Assembly (NCBI RefSeq): GCF_021018805.1
Contig: NC_086283.1
Coordinates: 62,450,182 to 62,514,181, forward strand
Direction: 5' to 3'
DNA: 64,000 nucleotides
Source: Prinia subflava
Lineage: Eukaryota; Chordata; Aves; Passeriformes; Cisticolidae
Positions 13,674 to 26,125 of this stretch are shown here, in pieces. Numbering within the stretch: the first letter of the stretch is position 1; every line of letters starts with the position of its first letter. The notes beneath the pieces were generated by a model that saw only the letters and a list, made by a program, of their open reading frames with translations, ran no database searches and was not told the DNA's origin. The position numbers were made by a program, and so were the translations under genes.

Positions 13674-14527
13674 GTCATAGAATCATTAAGGCTGGAAAAG
13701 ACCTCCAAGGTCACTGTGTCCCACCTTTGATCAAACACCACCATGCCAACTAAACCATGACATTAAGTGTGATACCCAGTCATTTCTTGAATGCTCACAG
13801 GGATGGTAGCTCCACTACTTTTCTGGGCAGTCTATTCCAATGCTTAATCACTCTTTCAGTGAAAAAATTCTTCCTGATGTCCAACCTGAACTGCTCCTGG
13901 CCCAACCTGAGGCCATTTCCTCTTGTGTTATTACTAGTTATCTGGGAGAAGAGTCCAACCCCACGTCCTACAATCTCTTTTCAAACAGTTGTAGAGAGAA
14001 ATGAGGTTATTTCTGAACAACACAGTTCCCTCAGCTGCTCCCCCTAGGACTTACCTCTGGACCCTTCATCAGCTCCTTCACCCTTCTCTGGACTCACTCC
14101 AGGCCCTCAGTGTCCTCTTGTAGTGAGGGGCCCAGAAACCAAACACAGCACTCAAGGCAAAAGTGACAAGCACAGGGGGACAGTCACTGCCTTTGTTCTG
14201 CTGGAAACTCTATTGCTGATACAGGCCAGGATGCTATTGGCTCTCTTGGCTACCTGGAGACATCTGGGTTCATGGTCAACTGGGTGTCGACCAGCGGCCC
14301 CAGGACTTTTACTTTTCTGCTGTATATCTTTCCAGACACTTTGTCCCAGCCTGTATCTCTACATGAGGTTTTTGTGACCCAAGGACAGGACCTTCCTCTG
14401 GGCTTTGCTGAACCTCATACAACCAGCCTCAGCTCATTGATTTAGACTGTTCAGATCTCTGTGCAGAGTCTTCCTGCCCTCCAGCACATCAACGCTCCCA
14501 CACAACTTAGTGTCATTGAGCTGTGCA
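13674..14527 (-). mobile_element. CR1 LINE fragment, minus strand
   Basis: The + strand begins with TCATAGAATCATTAAGG, the complement of the CR1 3' end, and continues through the complement of the ORF2 C-terminal region (TTCTTCCTGATGTCCAACC, TCTTCCTGCCCTCC). It fades near 14527. Multiple indels; inactive. Confidence 0.9.
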
Positions 14528-14867
14528 CTTTTAAACCTCAGTCTTTACTTCTTTTGATAGTTATTGTCCTAAACTAGTTTTACTGTGTATAGGCTGATGA
14601 AGAGCTCCACATATCATCAGTCAACCAATGACTAAAATTTAGGAACTACTTCAAAGTGCTACTACTGAAATATTGTACCAAGGCACTACATTGTCTAATG
14701 AATGATAGCTCTTTGTTCCTTGTCTTTCTCACAAGGTTCTCTGAGAGGAGGCCTGTTAGTAAATATTTGGGAAAGAGATTGTTGAAATTCTCTTTTCTCA
14801 TTTCTTGCCTTGCCTACATCCAGAACTATTGTAAAAATTGATTTTTTTTTCAAATTCCAGCGCATAG

Positions 14868-14915
14868 ACTTCTTCATTACATATTCTGTTAATACACTTC
14901 TTCATTACATATTCT
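14868..14915. repeat. 28-bp-period tandem duplication
   Basis: ACTTCTTCATTACATATTCT at 14868-14887 recurs exactly at 14896-14915. Confidence 0.9.
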
Positions 14916-16176
14916 ATGTTACTTTTTTACTTTAAATATGAAAAAGCTTCCATGTGCTACTGCACCACTACTATACACTAATACATAGTTCATAAAAAGT
15001 TCATGGATACTTGTGAATATTATTTCAGGGATTTTTATATTTATTAAGAGAATAAAAAGTTTTAGAAAAGAAAATGTATTCATGGCAGTAGTTCTAGTTC
15101 ATACACCAGCAATACCTACCTTTTGCTGAAGTTGTCATTCTTAATGTGACTTGATTCTGGTTTTACTGCACTGTCTGAGAGCCAAAAACTGCTCCAGCTA
15201 TCATTACCAAATAACAAAGGGTTTCTTTGCATTAGACATTTAACTTCTTAGACTTGAACTAGAGAAAACAAAGCTTAGTAACATGGTTGCTTTGAGACTT
15301 CTTTATTCTTCATAGTTTGAAGGAGTCATTTACTTGCTTTCTTCATGCTCAATTTTTTTTTTCATTTGCCTTAAGACATTCCAGTTTCACCAGGGATGTC
15401 AAGAGATTTTAAAGTCTCATGAGAACAAGGCTGACTACACGTATGGAAATACTTATTCATCAGTGTCCTGCTAACTTAAAGATATTTCAAGTACTATAAC
15501 GTGTTTAGAGAAATAGGATCTGAATCAAAGCTGGAAATAGTACATATAATTTCATGCAAATGAAGGTGTTTATTTCTTTAAATAATCTAGATAATTTTTC
15601 ATATAACATTTACTGAGATGTGTATGAGTTTTTTTGCATTTCTTCTGAAATTTATGGTAGGGAACAGATATTCCTGTTCGTATATTTAAGGTATAATTCA
15701 AGTAATACACGATAGAAGGAAAAGTTTATAGACTATGTACCAATATTACCCTACAGAAGAGAAGAGAGATGGAAAAGCCAATGGAATGGAAATGTGATGG
15801 GCTGACCTCCAATGTTAGCTTAATTAAAATTGCTGAAGTCCTTGTCCTCCCAAGAACTCGCTGCCATACTTCACATTGTGTGATGAAGTGACTTCATTCT
15901 TCCTATTGTGCAATTTAAAACTTGATACAAAAATTTAAAAGTTTAATTTAAAATTTGATACAAAGGAGCAAAATTATCACTCCTTAACTGGAAAAGCTAT
16001 GAATTACACATAAGAAAAAAGCCAAATTAAGGTGGTAGGTTGGATTTTGGAGCCTCTCTTATTGATGACTAGTCCATATCATTATACCTCAAAATAGCAA
16101 GTGCACATACTTACACTCATCTAAAAACTGTTTCTGAATGCATGGCAAATGTTCTGACTGAACAGCTAGCTAGCAC

Positions 16177-16242
16177 CAGGACACTGTCTAAAAATTTTGT
16201 GAACTAGCATGGCAGGACACTGTCTAAAAATTTTGTGAACTA
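16177..16242. repeat. 36-bp-period tandem duplication
   Basis: A 30-base block starting CAGGACACTGTC and ending GTGAACTA occurs at 16177-16206 and identically at 16213-16242. Confidence 0.9.
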
Positions 16243-18547
16243 AAACTTCAAAGATTTGCTTTTCTGCAAAGAAGGACATACCTAAAACTCCTCAAGAAAA
16301 TTTATATAAACATCTAAATATAAGATACCCCTTAGCAATAGAAGTTTTGTTTGAATTGTGTCTTGCTCATTTTTGCCCATTTCCAGTTAGGTTTGTGTAT
16401 TACTGAAATAGAAACCCCAGTGTTAACCCACTTACCCAGTTTGGAGACTCTGAATTTGAAATGTATATTTCAAAATAGGTTGAGGGTATCTGGAGCAATT
16501 ACATAAGCTTCGGTTCGATTTGTGTTACAGGTTTTGCTATAAAGGCTTGTTATTTATTCAGAAAGAATGCATTTCTTGTTTATATTAGTTCAAATATTTT
16601 TCACATTTAGAGGGCTTTCCAAGGAATGAAAAAGAAGACGAAAGCTAACTTTTCCTTCCCAAGATATTGGGAAAGTTTCACGGCTCCTGTTGAGTCATCC
16701 TTTTGAGACATGATCAAGGTGTGTTTCACAAGTCAGATGCTGCTGTGGACATACAACTGATGTGCCAAGCTGGACTTGGTCCTCGAATGACATCATCAGG
16801 TCTTTTTACAGTGTTGTGAGTGCTAGAAGCCTCTCAGTCAGACAGAGTTTGAGCATGCCTGAAAATTCGCATAGAACAACTTTGCTGTCTAGGTTTGTTT
16901 TGTCAGGTGGTATTGTGATTTATTTCCATAACTAAATACCCTTTTGAATTGCTAAAAAAAATCATAATACAGAGAGTCATAAAAGGGAAGGAAGAACTCT
17001 TGGTTGAAATGATGACTCAGTTAAGAAGACAGATTTGGGAAAGCTGCTCCATACAGCAGTTTTCAACCAGAAGGTCCTCCCACCAGCCCCACCAGATTGT
17101 GTGAAGAGATACAGAGGACATGCTTGCTAGCCAAGCATTGGGAAGTGGATCAGAGATTGATATGCCTAATCTACTCTGCATCCACCTCCCCTGTGCTTTT
17201 TTAGGGATGCACAGCCATTCCAAGTCACAGCCATTAGCCAAACTGCTGTTTGGAACTGTTTGGAAGGATTTCTGGCCTGCATTCAGCATGTCATTCCTCT
17301 CTCCTCTGTGCCTTTTTCCGCTTCATCCTACCTCATGTGAAGTCAGTGATTCATTCTTTTTTGTTTCCTCCATATGGCAGGGTGTATTAGAAAAGAAAGA
17401 CAAATGCTCAAACAGAACATAGCCTTTCAGTCCCAGAGGAGGCAGAGGAAAACAAACAGCATTTGCTCCTTATTTTCTTCTCTTTATATTTGTGAATAAG
17501 TTGGAAGGTTTGAGCTGTTTCTTTTCCCTTACAGTGAGACGTTCTGATCACTGAGTCCTGACAGTACACTTATTTGTGTGCTAAGGAGATAGCAACACTC
17601 TGCAGCTACCTAAAATCCTGTGCAGCTGATAGTTCAGAAATCAGTAAAGTGCTGATCAAACCCCCAAGTTCCACTTCCTAAATATTAGCCTGATGCTAAC
17701 TTCATCTCGTATATTCCTCTTTGTGAGATTTTTTCAGCCAGTGGTTATGCATCAGTATTTGGATATAGTGACCATGCAGAAAACAAGCTAAATTAACTAG
17801 AATGAATATTTCTTGGGAAAACCTATCCATGTGTATCAGTCAGTCCAAGCAAAGCTAGATGCAACATTGTTATAAAAGAAAGAACCACTCATTTTTGCTG
17901 ACAATAAATATGTACCAATCAACAGCAGTAATGAAACTTTACCAGTATAATTCCTTTTCACAGAAACAGCAATGAAAATATTGATCAACTGTCTTAATTG
18001 AGTCAGGCATTAATTCTCCTGATTGAGAACAAAACTGGCAACCAAGTGATACTTATTCAAAATGTGTATATGTTAAAAGGCAAATACACAGGCTGGTATG
18101 GAAGAACCAACTGCTCTCGTTGCTCTTTAGATAGATACAACACATTTTCTTCATTAATGATAAGTTTCAATCCACAAGAATTTGAGTCAAAGCATCACAG
18201 AAGAAAAAATTGTTGCCGGTACTCATTTTTTACATGATGTTCTCATGGTTCTGTCTCAGATGTCATAGTAGTCCTCTAAAATTTTCACTTCATTAAGGAT
18301 TAAAACTACCTTTTCACTCTAGCTGATTTTGGATAGGACATCTTTGAAATAGAAGGAGCCTCAGAATCTTGTAGGCTTCACAAGTTTATTTCGCATTTCA
18401 GAGGTGATGCATAGTGAGAATTGACAAATAGTCTGTTGTAAAACCTCAGCTGTCAAGATGTTACCTCTTCAGACATAAAACAGAATTTTAATTGATAATG
18501 CACCTTTACGTGTAGACTATTCCAAGCCTTTATTGCATTTGGGTGGA

Positions 18548-18869
18548 TGTCACCCTGATTTTGAAGACTTTTCTAAGCCTTCTGTAATATTCTTCATATT
18601 GGAGTCAGAAACTTCACCTTATCACACTTTCTACTATAAACGCTGGCCATGTTTTGCTGTCTTTCATTGTTTACATATTTCTAGATGGGAGGAGAAAAGT
18701 GATTGACAGTTGGCTTGACCAATGTGGATTGAGAGGTAGAATTCCATCCTCCAATCCACAGGCCCCATAGGAAATGTATAAAACTGAGTTTTGTAAATGA
18801 ACTCGTCCCTTTTTCCTGCTTCACTCACCAGTGTGTCTTCGTGTGGTTCTTTCCGTGTCCACTGTGACA
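18548..18869 (+). mobile_element. Compact solo LTR (322 bp) with 6-bp target-site duplication
   Basis: Begins TGTCAC and ends GTGACA, a perfect terminal inverted pair. It is flanked by GGTGGA at 18542-18547 and 18870-18875. Inside are a CCAAT box (18751), TATAAAA (18777-18783) and a degraded poly(A) signal AATGAA (about 18795) followed by a T/C-rich region, the normal order for U3-R-U5. The short length and 6-bp duplication fit a class II (alpha/beta-like) endogenous retrovirus. No internal sequence remains. Confidence 0.85.
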
Positions 18870-18875
18870 GGTGGA

Positions 18876-21800
18876 AGACTGGACTTCAAAGTTACTTAAG
18901 CATGATGGTCTCTAGCCTTTCCTTAAACATAAACTGAAATAATGTTTAACAAATTATTCATTTTTTCAAATTATTAGTGAGTTACTCTAAAGTTATAAAT
19001 ATAGATGCACTAAAATAATCCATATGAAAATGAGTCAGCCTCCTTCCAAATGACTCTGTGATTCTGCAAAAATCTGTTCTCACAGTAGTAGTAAAGAACA
19101 CTATTTGCTTAAATATATGGCTTAAATGTGTTTGTAAATGAAATAAACATGGAGCTTTAGTTCTGCAAATTTCAACAACTGGTAAACAGCAATACCAACT
19201 AGTAAAGGTGTTTTACATCATTGCTCAAATCCCAGTTCATTATTTTTTACAGAAGCTACTAGAGAACGTCTTAATTCACACAATCAATAGGAATCGCTTA
19301 GATATCCAGCACCAAGCAGGTCTGTAATACAACAGGAAACTAGTTGCTCAGCTACATTAGTCAAAAGCTTCACAGCTCACATACAGATTTTTTTATTATT
19401 TTTTGTTATGCTATATGTCTGTGTAGCCTGGAGTTAATTTATCTTCTCCCTGTAAGAGTATTATAATTATTTTTATTTCATTTTATTTTAATCAAAGATC
19501 CCCACAGAGTGGCTAACTGCCTACTAATTCTTGATTTTATACAATACTTTTAAGCCTTTTTGGGAAGACTCAGTTCATGAAGACCTTCAAGCAGAATGCA
19601 GAATGAGGCACTCTGAATCATTGACTCAAAAAATACAATGCACACTATTAACTCTGTGTTCTTCTCTTTCACCTGTTGGGTGATCGTTAAAATGTGCAGC
19701 TTTCCTTACCCAGGTGATTGTCAGAGCCCTCAAACACTAAAAAAGGAATTTGGGTAGAAAAGTTCTGAATCACAACACTGAGATTTAGACTCAGTCATTC
19801 TCATCTATCAGTTTCTGCAGAAAAAGTTTTTATTTTATACATGTATAGACAGCACAACAATTCTCTGCTGTTTACTTTCCACCACATCCCATTACCAGTT
19901 ACCAACATGTTCCAAACTGCTACTGCATGAGCAATGGCAGATATTCAGACCTCAGTAATCAGATTTTTTTAAATCACAAATTTAACGTGAATTAATCTAA
20001 AAATTTTATAAAAATAATATTTTTAATCATTTAAAAACTTTGGGGGTTGTCTTTTTTTCTATATTTTAGAACTCAAATGTTCCTAAACACATTTTGAACT
20101 TATGTCTGTAAAGGAGGGCTTGGTTTCTCTGACTAGATTCCAGAAGTCTAGGCAAAAACCTGGAGGCTCAAAATTTATCAGAATTGACATTATCATTGCA
20201 CCAAATGCATCTATTCACTTAGAGAATGTGCTGTTGTTTTCACTTTCTGCCTCCAAAGTGTATGCTTTGTAAGAAAGTGACTGATTGAAGATGCGATCTT
20301 GTAACATTTTCTATTTTTTTTCCTTTTAGCATAAAGGATTATTTTTAAATGACCCTATTAAAAATAAAGATTTTCCATGATGGAGAGGAAAAAAAAACTC
20401 AAGTACTTCTAGGAATGTTAGAGTGTCAGAAATAGAGAAAGTAACACAATATATTGAGCAAATATTTATAATTGACTGACTTCATGTATATGAGTCATCC
20501 TGTTGCATTAAATGTTTCATGCACCTTATGTATTGTGTGATATTGCTGCTTTTGAGAGTACAGGAACCTGACTGCAAGTGAAAGGGCTTTTTATTTCAAC
20601 TCTCTTTATATAGTAAAGAAGGAAGGAAAATCCAGGGCTCTAATCTGAGATACTCACTGCTGTTAATCTTCAAAAAAAGAGTGTTTTTGTATCTAAAACT
20701 GCCAGTGGAAGTCCTGTCTGGCTGTAAGAGACTATATCAGATGCATTGAAGCTGATGGAAAATTCATAAGCCTAGGGAAATCCTGACAGTGAGTAAAATA
20801 TTGCTACTATTTATTATGAGACTGATCATACCTTTTTTTCACAAGTACACTGACACTGGCAAAATGCCTTGCTTGAGGAAATTAATTGAGGTTTGATTCG
20901 CAGCATTGCTGCTTCCATTGGCAAGTTTCTTTGACTTCAGTGGAACAAACTCCTTTTCATTTTCTTACCTAGCAGAAGATTTAGTTGGAAGTGAAACTAG
21001 TCTTCAAGACCCCTCAATTTTCTTCAAAGCACACAATGTTATTTTAGGAAGCTGTGCCTCTATTCAGCAGTGTTAATGACATCTGACAACATGCTCACTC
21101 AGAAATGAGCACAATAAAAGTTCCCACATCCACAATTAGTCCACTTTTCAGGTGTCTGCCTGCAAGAGGCACAGGAGTCTCAAGGGTTGTGAGTACAAGG
21201 CACAGGTTCACATTTTGCAGTGCTGAAGTCATACACATCTTCATTCATTTCAACCCAAACTTGCTCATTCTGAGCTCTCTCTGAGACAGGAGAGACACAA
21301 AAGAATGCACATTTGTGCCAAGGACAAGGATGATTTCTCTCTGTTCTGTTGAAACGTCTTTTGAGACATCAGACTTTGACCAGCTCTTTGGCCAACTTTT
21401 TTTCAAATAAACAAGATACTTGAGATACATCCTTACATCCTAAAGTAAAATAGAAGTTTACAATGTCTATTTTAGGTATAATCTATGAAATCTGGATTTG
21501 ACAAGAGTAGGTTCATCAATGAAAGCAACAAAAGTAAAATCATGATAATAAGATTAATGTTAGATCAGATATGTAAATCTTAAGAGAAAAAAATATAAGA
21601 GGTGCATGAAATAACAAATCTGATCAGAGGTGTAAATAAGAGGTGGGGGAAGTCCTCTCAGCAAATCTGCTCTCTCCTCAGACTTAAGCTGAAGTATATA
21701 GTTCTTCTGTCATGGCATAAGGGCATAAAGTAACAGAAAAAGAAGGGTCTAAAATTGTTGAGCTCAGCTCAGACAGTTTTACATGGGGAAGAGGATAGCT

Positions 21801-23424
21801 AGAATTTATAATGATGCTACTGAATTGGTTATTCTATTAATATTCACTGATAAAGTGCTCCTTTAATAACTGCAGCCACAGTTTGTGTTCTTTCTGTTTT
21901 AAAGGAGACTGAAAATGGAGTTTTGGGTGATGGTTGGTTTATTCTAGTACTCATCTAATTATGGTATATAACTGCTTATAACCATGAAGTTATCATAACC
22001 TCAGGAAAGGAGGAAAACAGCAAATCAATTTATTTGTGCTTAGCCAGAAAATACAATATTATGGAAACATTGAATACTTTTCACACTTTTGTATCATCGG
22101 CTAGTGTGAGGTATTGATTTCCTTTAAATTTATGACTCTGTGTATTTATAATTATATGGAGTAAGAAAACCTATAGTCACTGCTCCTTTCCCTTTCCAAA
22201 AAAACCCTAAAAAAGTATGAATTATGAAAACTATGAATCTTATACCCATAGCAGTTGCTTCAGTAAATGACAGGGGATTGGTCATTGATGCATTATTTTC
22301 TTCCCCTGGTTTAATTTACAAAAGTAGTGGAATTGCTGAGCCATATTATTACAATGTTTTTGAACCAGTTGGACGTGGAATCAGGAAATCAAATGGAAAA
22401 GCATAGAAAGCTTTGGGAAAAAATTATCTTGGGGAGGAAAGGAAACTGGTTTTGTATTTCTGTCATGCACAAGAACAAAGATTATTGCTTTACAGAGGAT
22501 TTTCTGGGCTGTGAATTATATAAAAGATGTTGAATTAAAATATGAGCGCCCAAAAAAACAAGATCAGTGCGGCTCAGTTGCTCCTTTCTGAGTATCATTC
22601 TGTTGTATTCTGAAACACAAAAGCCAAACTGAGCTGAGGCAAGACTGAGAAGCAGCCTGAGTATATCTTAAATGACCTTGTGTGGGGATCTGAACATCCA
22701 TAGAAAGTCATGGATCTTAAGAGTTTTTTGAGCACTCAGTTTGGCCAGTTAAAATTTTCTTCTGAGGTTTATGGCTTCTCCTTGTAACATGTGTACAGTT
22801 AGTCATGTATAATAGTTGGAGTATTCAAAAAAAATGCTAGCACAGACAACCATTTCTCATAGACTTCCATGAGTGAAGATTTTTGGTTTTGCAGGTTTTA
22901 CTGTCTTTCTGTGTTAATCATCCCACTTACTGGTTCCTGAACCTAGAATAGTTGCACATCTGACAATTTCATGCCATATGGGAAGTTAGCTATTGTTAAT
23001 TCCAGTGAGATTTATGGCAGCATGCAGCAAAATCTCTCTACATTACTGATCAATGGATTTCAGTCTGTTGAACGGTAAAAACTCCATCTCAGTGTGTCAT
23101 ATCAAGCATAAAATCTTCTTTTACAACTGCGTGCCATTCAATTTTGATCTATTAAGTCAAGGCTCACAAAGTATCTAGAGCTACCCAAAGATACTTTTAG
23201 ATAACTAAATGTATTTTTACTACCTAGACCTCCCAGTTGAAAATGATCATTGGATACTACCTGTGTGACTTGGCCTGTAGCTGATTTTCCAGTTAATTAT
23301 TTCTGAAGACAAAGTAACTTAAATTAATATCCCATAGGAAAAATAAGGTTTTCATTTTTAATCGCCTTGCTAGATTTACTCAGCTGGGTCTTAGTGCCCA
23401 TGGATGAAGTTGTTAATACAGGAT
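18876..23424. other. LINGO2 intronic sequence, no genes
   Basis: AT-rich sequence with ordinary A/T runs. Frames at 22224-22533 are short and not protein-family-like. Nothing else was seen. Confidence 0.5.
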
Positions 23425-24508
23425 TTTTGAATTTTAGCAAACTTTTTGACACTCTTACATTATCATTGTGGACAAAATGTCCATCACACTACTGGACAAG
23501 TCCATAACATTTTGGGTAAGAAACTGGGTGGTAGGTTGGGTTTAAACAGTTATAGTTGCTATACTTGTGGGATTTCCCTGTGATCAACTTTAGGACCAGT
23601 GCTCTTTAATGTTTGCATAAAGTCTCTGGATGCAGGATCAAGTGTAGCTTAAATGAGTTTGCCTATAATACTAACCTAGGAAGAGCTGTGGACTCCTTCA
23701 AGGGTAGGGAGGCATTACAGAGAAATCTGGATAGACTAAAGATCTGAACCATTACCAACCATGTGAAATTTAAGAGCAAGTGCCGGAATCTCCACCTGGG
23801 AGAGGGTAATCCTGATGATACTTTTAAACAGGAGAAGAGAATGGAGAGAAGCCCTGCAGAAAGAGATGTGAGTGCCTGGGCTGATGAAAAACTGAACATG
23901 AGCCAGCAGTGCCCTAGCAGCCAGGGATCCTGGGGTGCATCAGCCACAGCATCAGAGCCAGGCAAGGGAGAGGATTGTCCCGCTCTTCTCTGCACTGGGG
24001 CAGCCTCACGCCGAGTCCCGGGGTCAGGTTTGAGTGCTTCAATATAAGGAGGACAACAAACTATTAAAGTGCATCCAGAGGAGGGTGATCGAGATGGTGA
24101 AAGGGATAAAACTTAGGAGGAGGCGTGGAGGTCACCCAGCTTATTCAGCCTGGGGAAGAGAAGACCAAGGAGTGACCCCATCATAGTCTACATCTTCCTC
24201 ATGGGAGGCAGCAGAGGGGAAGGTGCTCATCTCCTCTCTCTGGTGATTAGTGATAGGACACAAGAAAATAGAATGAAGCTTCATTAGGAGAAGTTCAGAC
24301 TGGAGATTAGGAAAAACTTCTTCACTGAGAAGGTGGCCGATCGCTGGAACAGGCTCCCCACAGAAGTGCACCTGATACATGGCCTGTCAGAATTCAACTA
24401 ATGATGTTTTTACTCTTGTGATTTACTTTTAGATGGTTCAGTGAGGAACAAGGAGTTGAACTCAGTGATCTTTATGGGTTTCATTCAACTTGAAAGATTC
24501 TATGATTG
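23425..24508 (+). mobile_element. CR1 LINE fragment, + strand, with intact 3' end
   Basis: Starts in the reverse-transcriptase region (translation reads like the conserved DFSKAFDT segment near 23433) and proceeds in the CR1 sense to the family terminus GATTCTATGATTG at 24496-24508. Many stops and frameshifts; inactive. Confidence 0.9.
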
Positions 24509-25230
24509 AAAAAATGATCATAGTGATGATCATAGCCCTTGTTCAGGAACAGCTGGAAAAGAAAATCTCATTTTTCATCTAATTGATATCACCCTTTGTA
24601 CCTATACATTCAAATAAGCACTGTTTTTATAATTGTTCTTGAATCCTAAATAATTTTAGCAATGTTTGTCATTGTAATAAGTAGTAAATGTTAACACTGC
24701 TGTGCATTTTTTAAATTAAGTGAATTATAGCTGACTGGCAAGGAGTTTGGAGTCACATATATATTACGGAACAAAGGGACATCAACAGCATCATTTGCTT
24801 TGTGGATATCCTTTCACTTCCAAATTCACAAGGCATAGTATTCCCCTCAGTATACAAGGTAAATAAATGTCTCTTTTGTTTTTCCTTAGCCACTACAGAA
24901 ATTTTGCATTTATATAGTGTCTACTCAAAAATTACACACATGTGCAAGGTCTGTTCTGGAGGAGATGCTGGAAGTTCTCACAGCTCCAATACTATCCTTT
25001 CTGTTCATGTATCCTTCCTACTCCCATGCATCAGTAATGCTGAAAATGTGCAGTGCTTTTGAGAATGGATCAATTACTCGCTTTCAGTTCTCCTCTCCTT
25101 TGATGTTTCCAGTTACTCTGTGGCCTAAGTTACTTTTCAGAGGTAGAAACTAAGTGAAAGGATGAAAAATCACACACTGCCTTCATAAAGAGGTATATCA
25201 ATTGCTTGCTGTAGTATAATACCAAATGTC
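24509..25230. other. LINGO2 intronic sequence
   Basis: No gene or repeat recognised between the CR1 end and the following LTR. Confidence 0.5.
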
Positions 25231-25236
25231 ACACAA

Positions 25237-26125
25237 TGTCTCAGTGCCAAAACCGAAGCCCCTCGGCTTCGCCCCGAGCTAGCCCAGGCACCGGAGCAAG
25301 CGTACGTCTGAGCTGCCCCTCAGCACTCAGTGAGGAGTCAGCCCTTGTGGGTCCTTTTCCCTGAGAGAAGCTAACGGTGATAAGATGTATCAGGCGACAG
25401 CGCAGAGAGGAAGAAAGGAGGGCCCAGTCAGCCAGACAGTTAAACAGTAACTTTAATCTTCACCAACACTGTCGGGGCCAGGTCGGACTGGACTGGACCC
25501 AGAACAAAGCTGGGCTTACAAATACAAGGGCTTATAAACTCTCGGGGAAGGGGAGGAGAAATGGGAGTTCCTCTTTGTGGCCACCAATCAGAACGTATCA
25601 CTAGGGAGACAAGGGGAGGGGTTGCAATCCTTGGGCCAATTGGGGAGCAGGGGAGGGATAACACAGTGGCGGGGGGGGGGGGGGGGGGGGGGGGGGGAAG
25701 GGGAAAAATAACATGTAACTGAAGTGGGCTAAAAATAGAGGCTTGTAGGGAGGATGTATCAACTTATGAATTTCAATTGGGGGGGTACTTAGAACATACA
25801 ATGGTATACAGAACATACAGTATTGGACCCACCAACCTTTTAACTTTCACTTCATGCCTAAATCCATTCTACTTGGTAATCCACCCACATGTCCTTCAAC
25901 TCTTCCCTATCTCCACAACCCTTTCTTGATTATCCTTCTTTCAGCTCCCTCTCTCTCTTCCTTAAGTCTCTCTTCAAATCTTCTCCCTCGTCTGTCCTTC
26001 TTTTCCTTGTCACAGTCCTTCAAAGCACCTGCTTTCACCTGCTTACACTGTCCAGCTTTCTCTGGAGGGTCCAACCAGGGTTCAACATAATAAATGGGGA
26101 AAATTCAACCATCCACACCACCACA
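25237..26125 (-). mobile_element. Probable solo LTR, minus strand, with a 27-G run in U3
   Basis: On the + strand it begins TGTCTCAGTGCC and ends ...CACCACCACA, flanked by ACACAA at 25231-25236 and 26126-26131 (low-complexity, so less certain). Read on the minus strand it has the retroviral order: a purine-rich U3, CCAAT-type boxes, a TATA box (TTTATAAG, about 25531-25540), ATTAAA poly(A) signal (25452-25457), then a GC-rich U5 with a perfect 7-bp hairpin (25254-25271). A run of 27 G on + (27 C on the coding strand) lies upstream of the promoter at 25671-25697. Short frames inside are not genes. Confidence 0.7.
25671..25697. repeat. Homopolymer G run (27 bases)
   Basis: Uninterrupted G on the + strand within the U3 of the minus-strand LTR. 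Able in principle to form G-quadruplexes; the length in an assembly may be unreliable. Confidence 0.9.

Larger units (their letters stand above)
14528..18541. other. LINGO2 intronic sequence with small local duplications
   Basis: No gene. It contains a 28-bp tandem duplication (14868-14915), a near-duplicate 20-mer pair (15912-15931 and 15945-15964) and a 36-bp-period duplication (16177-16242). A 100-codon frame at 17120-17422 lacks any recognisable feature. Confidence 0.5.
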
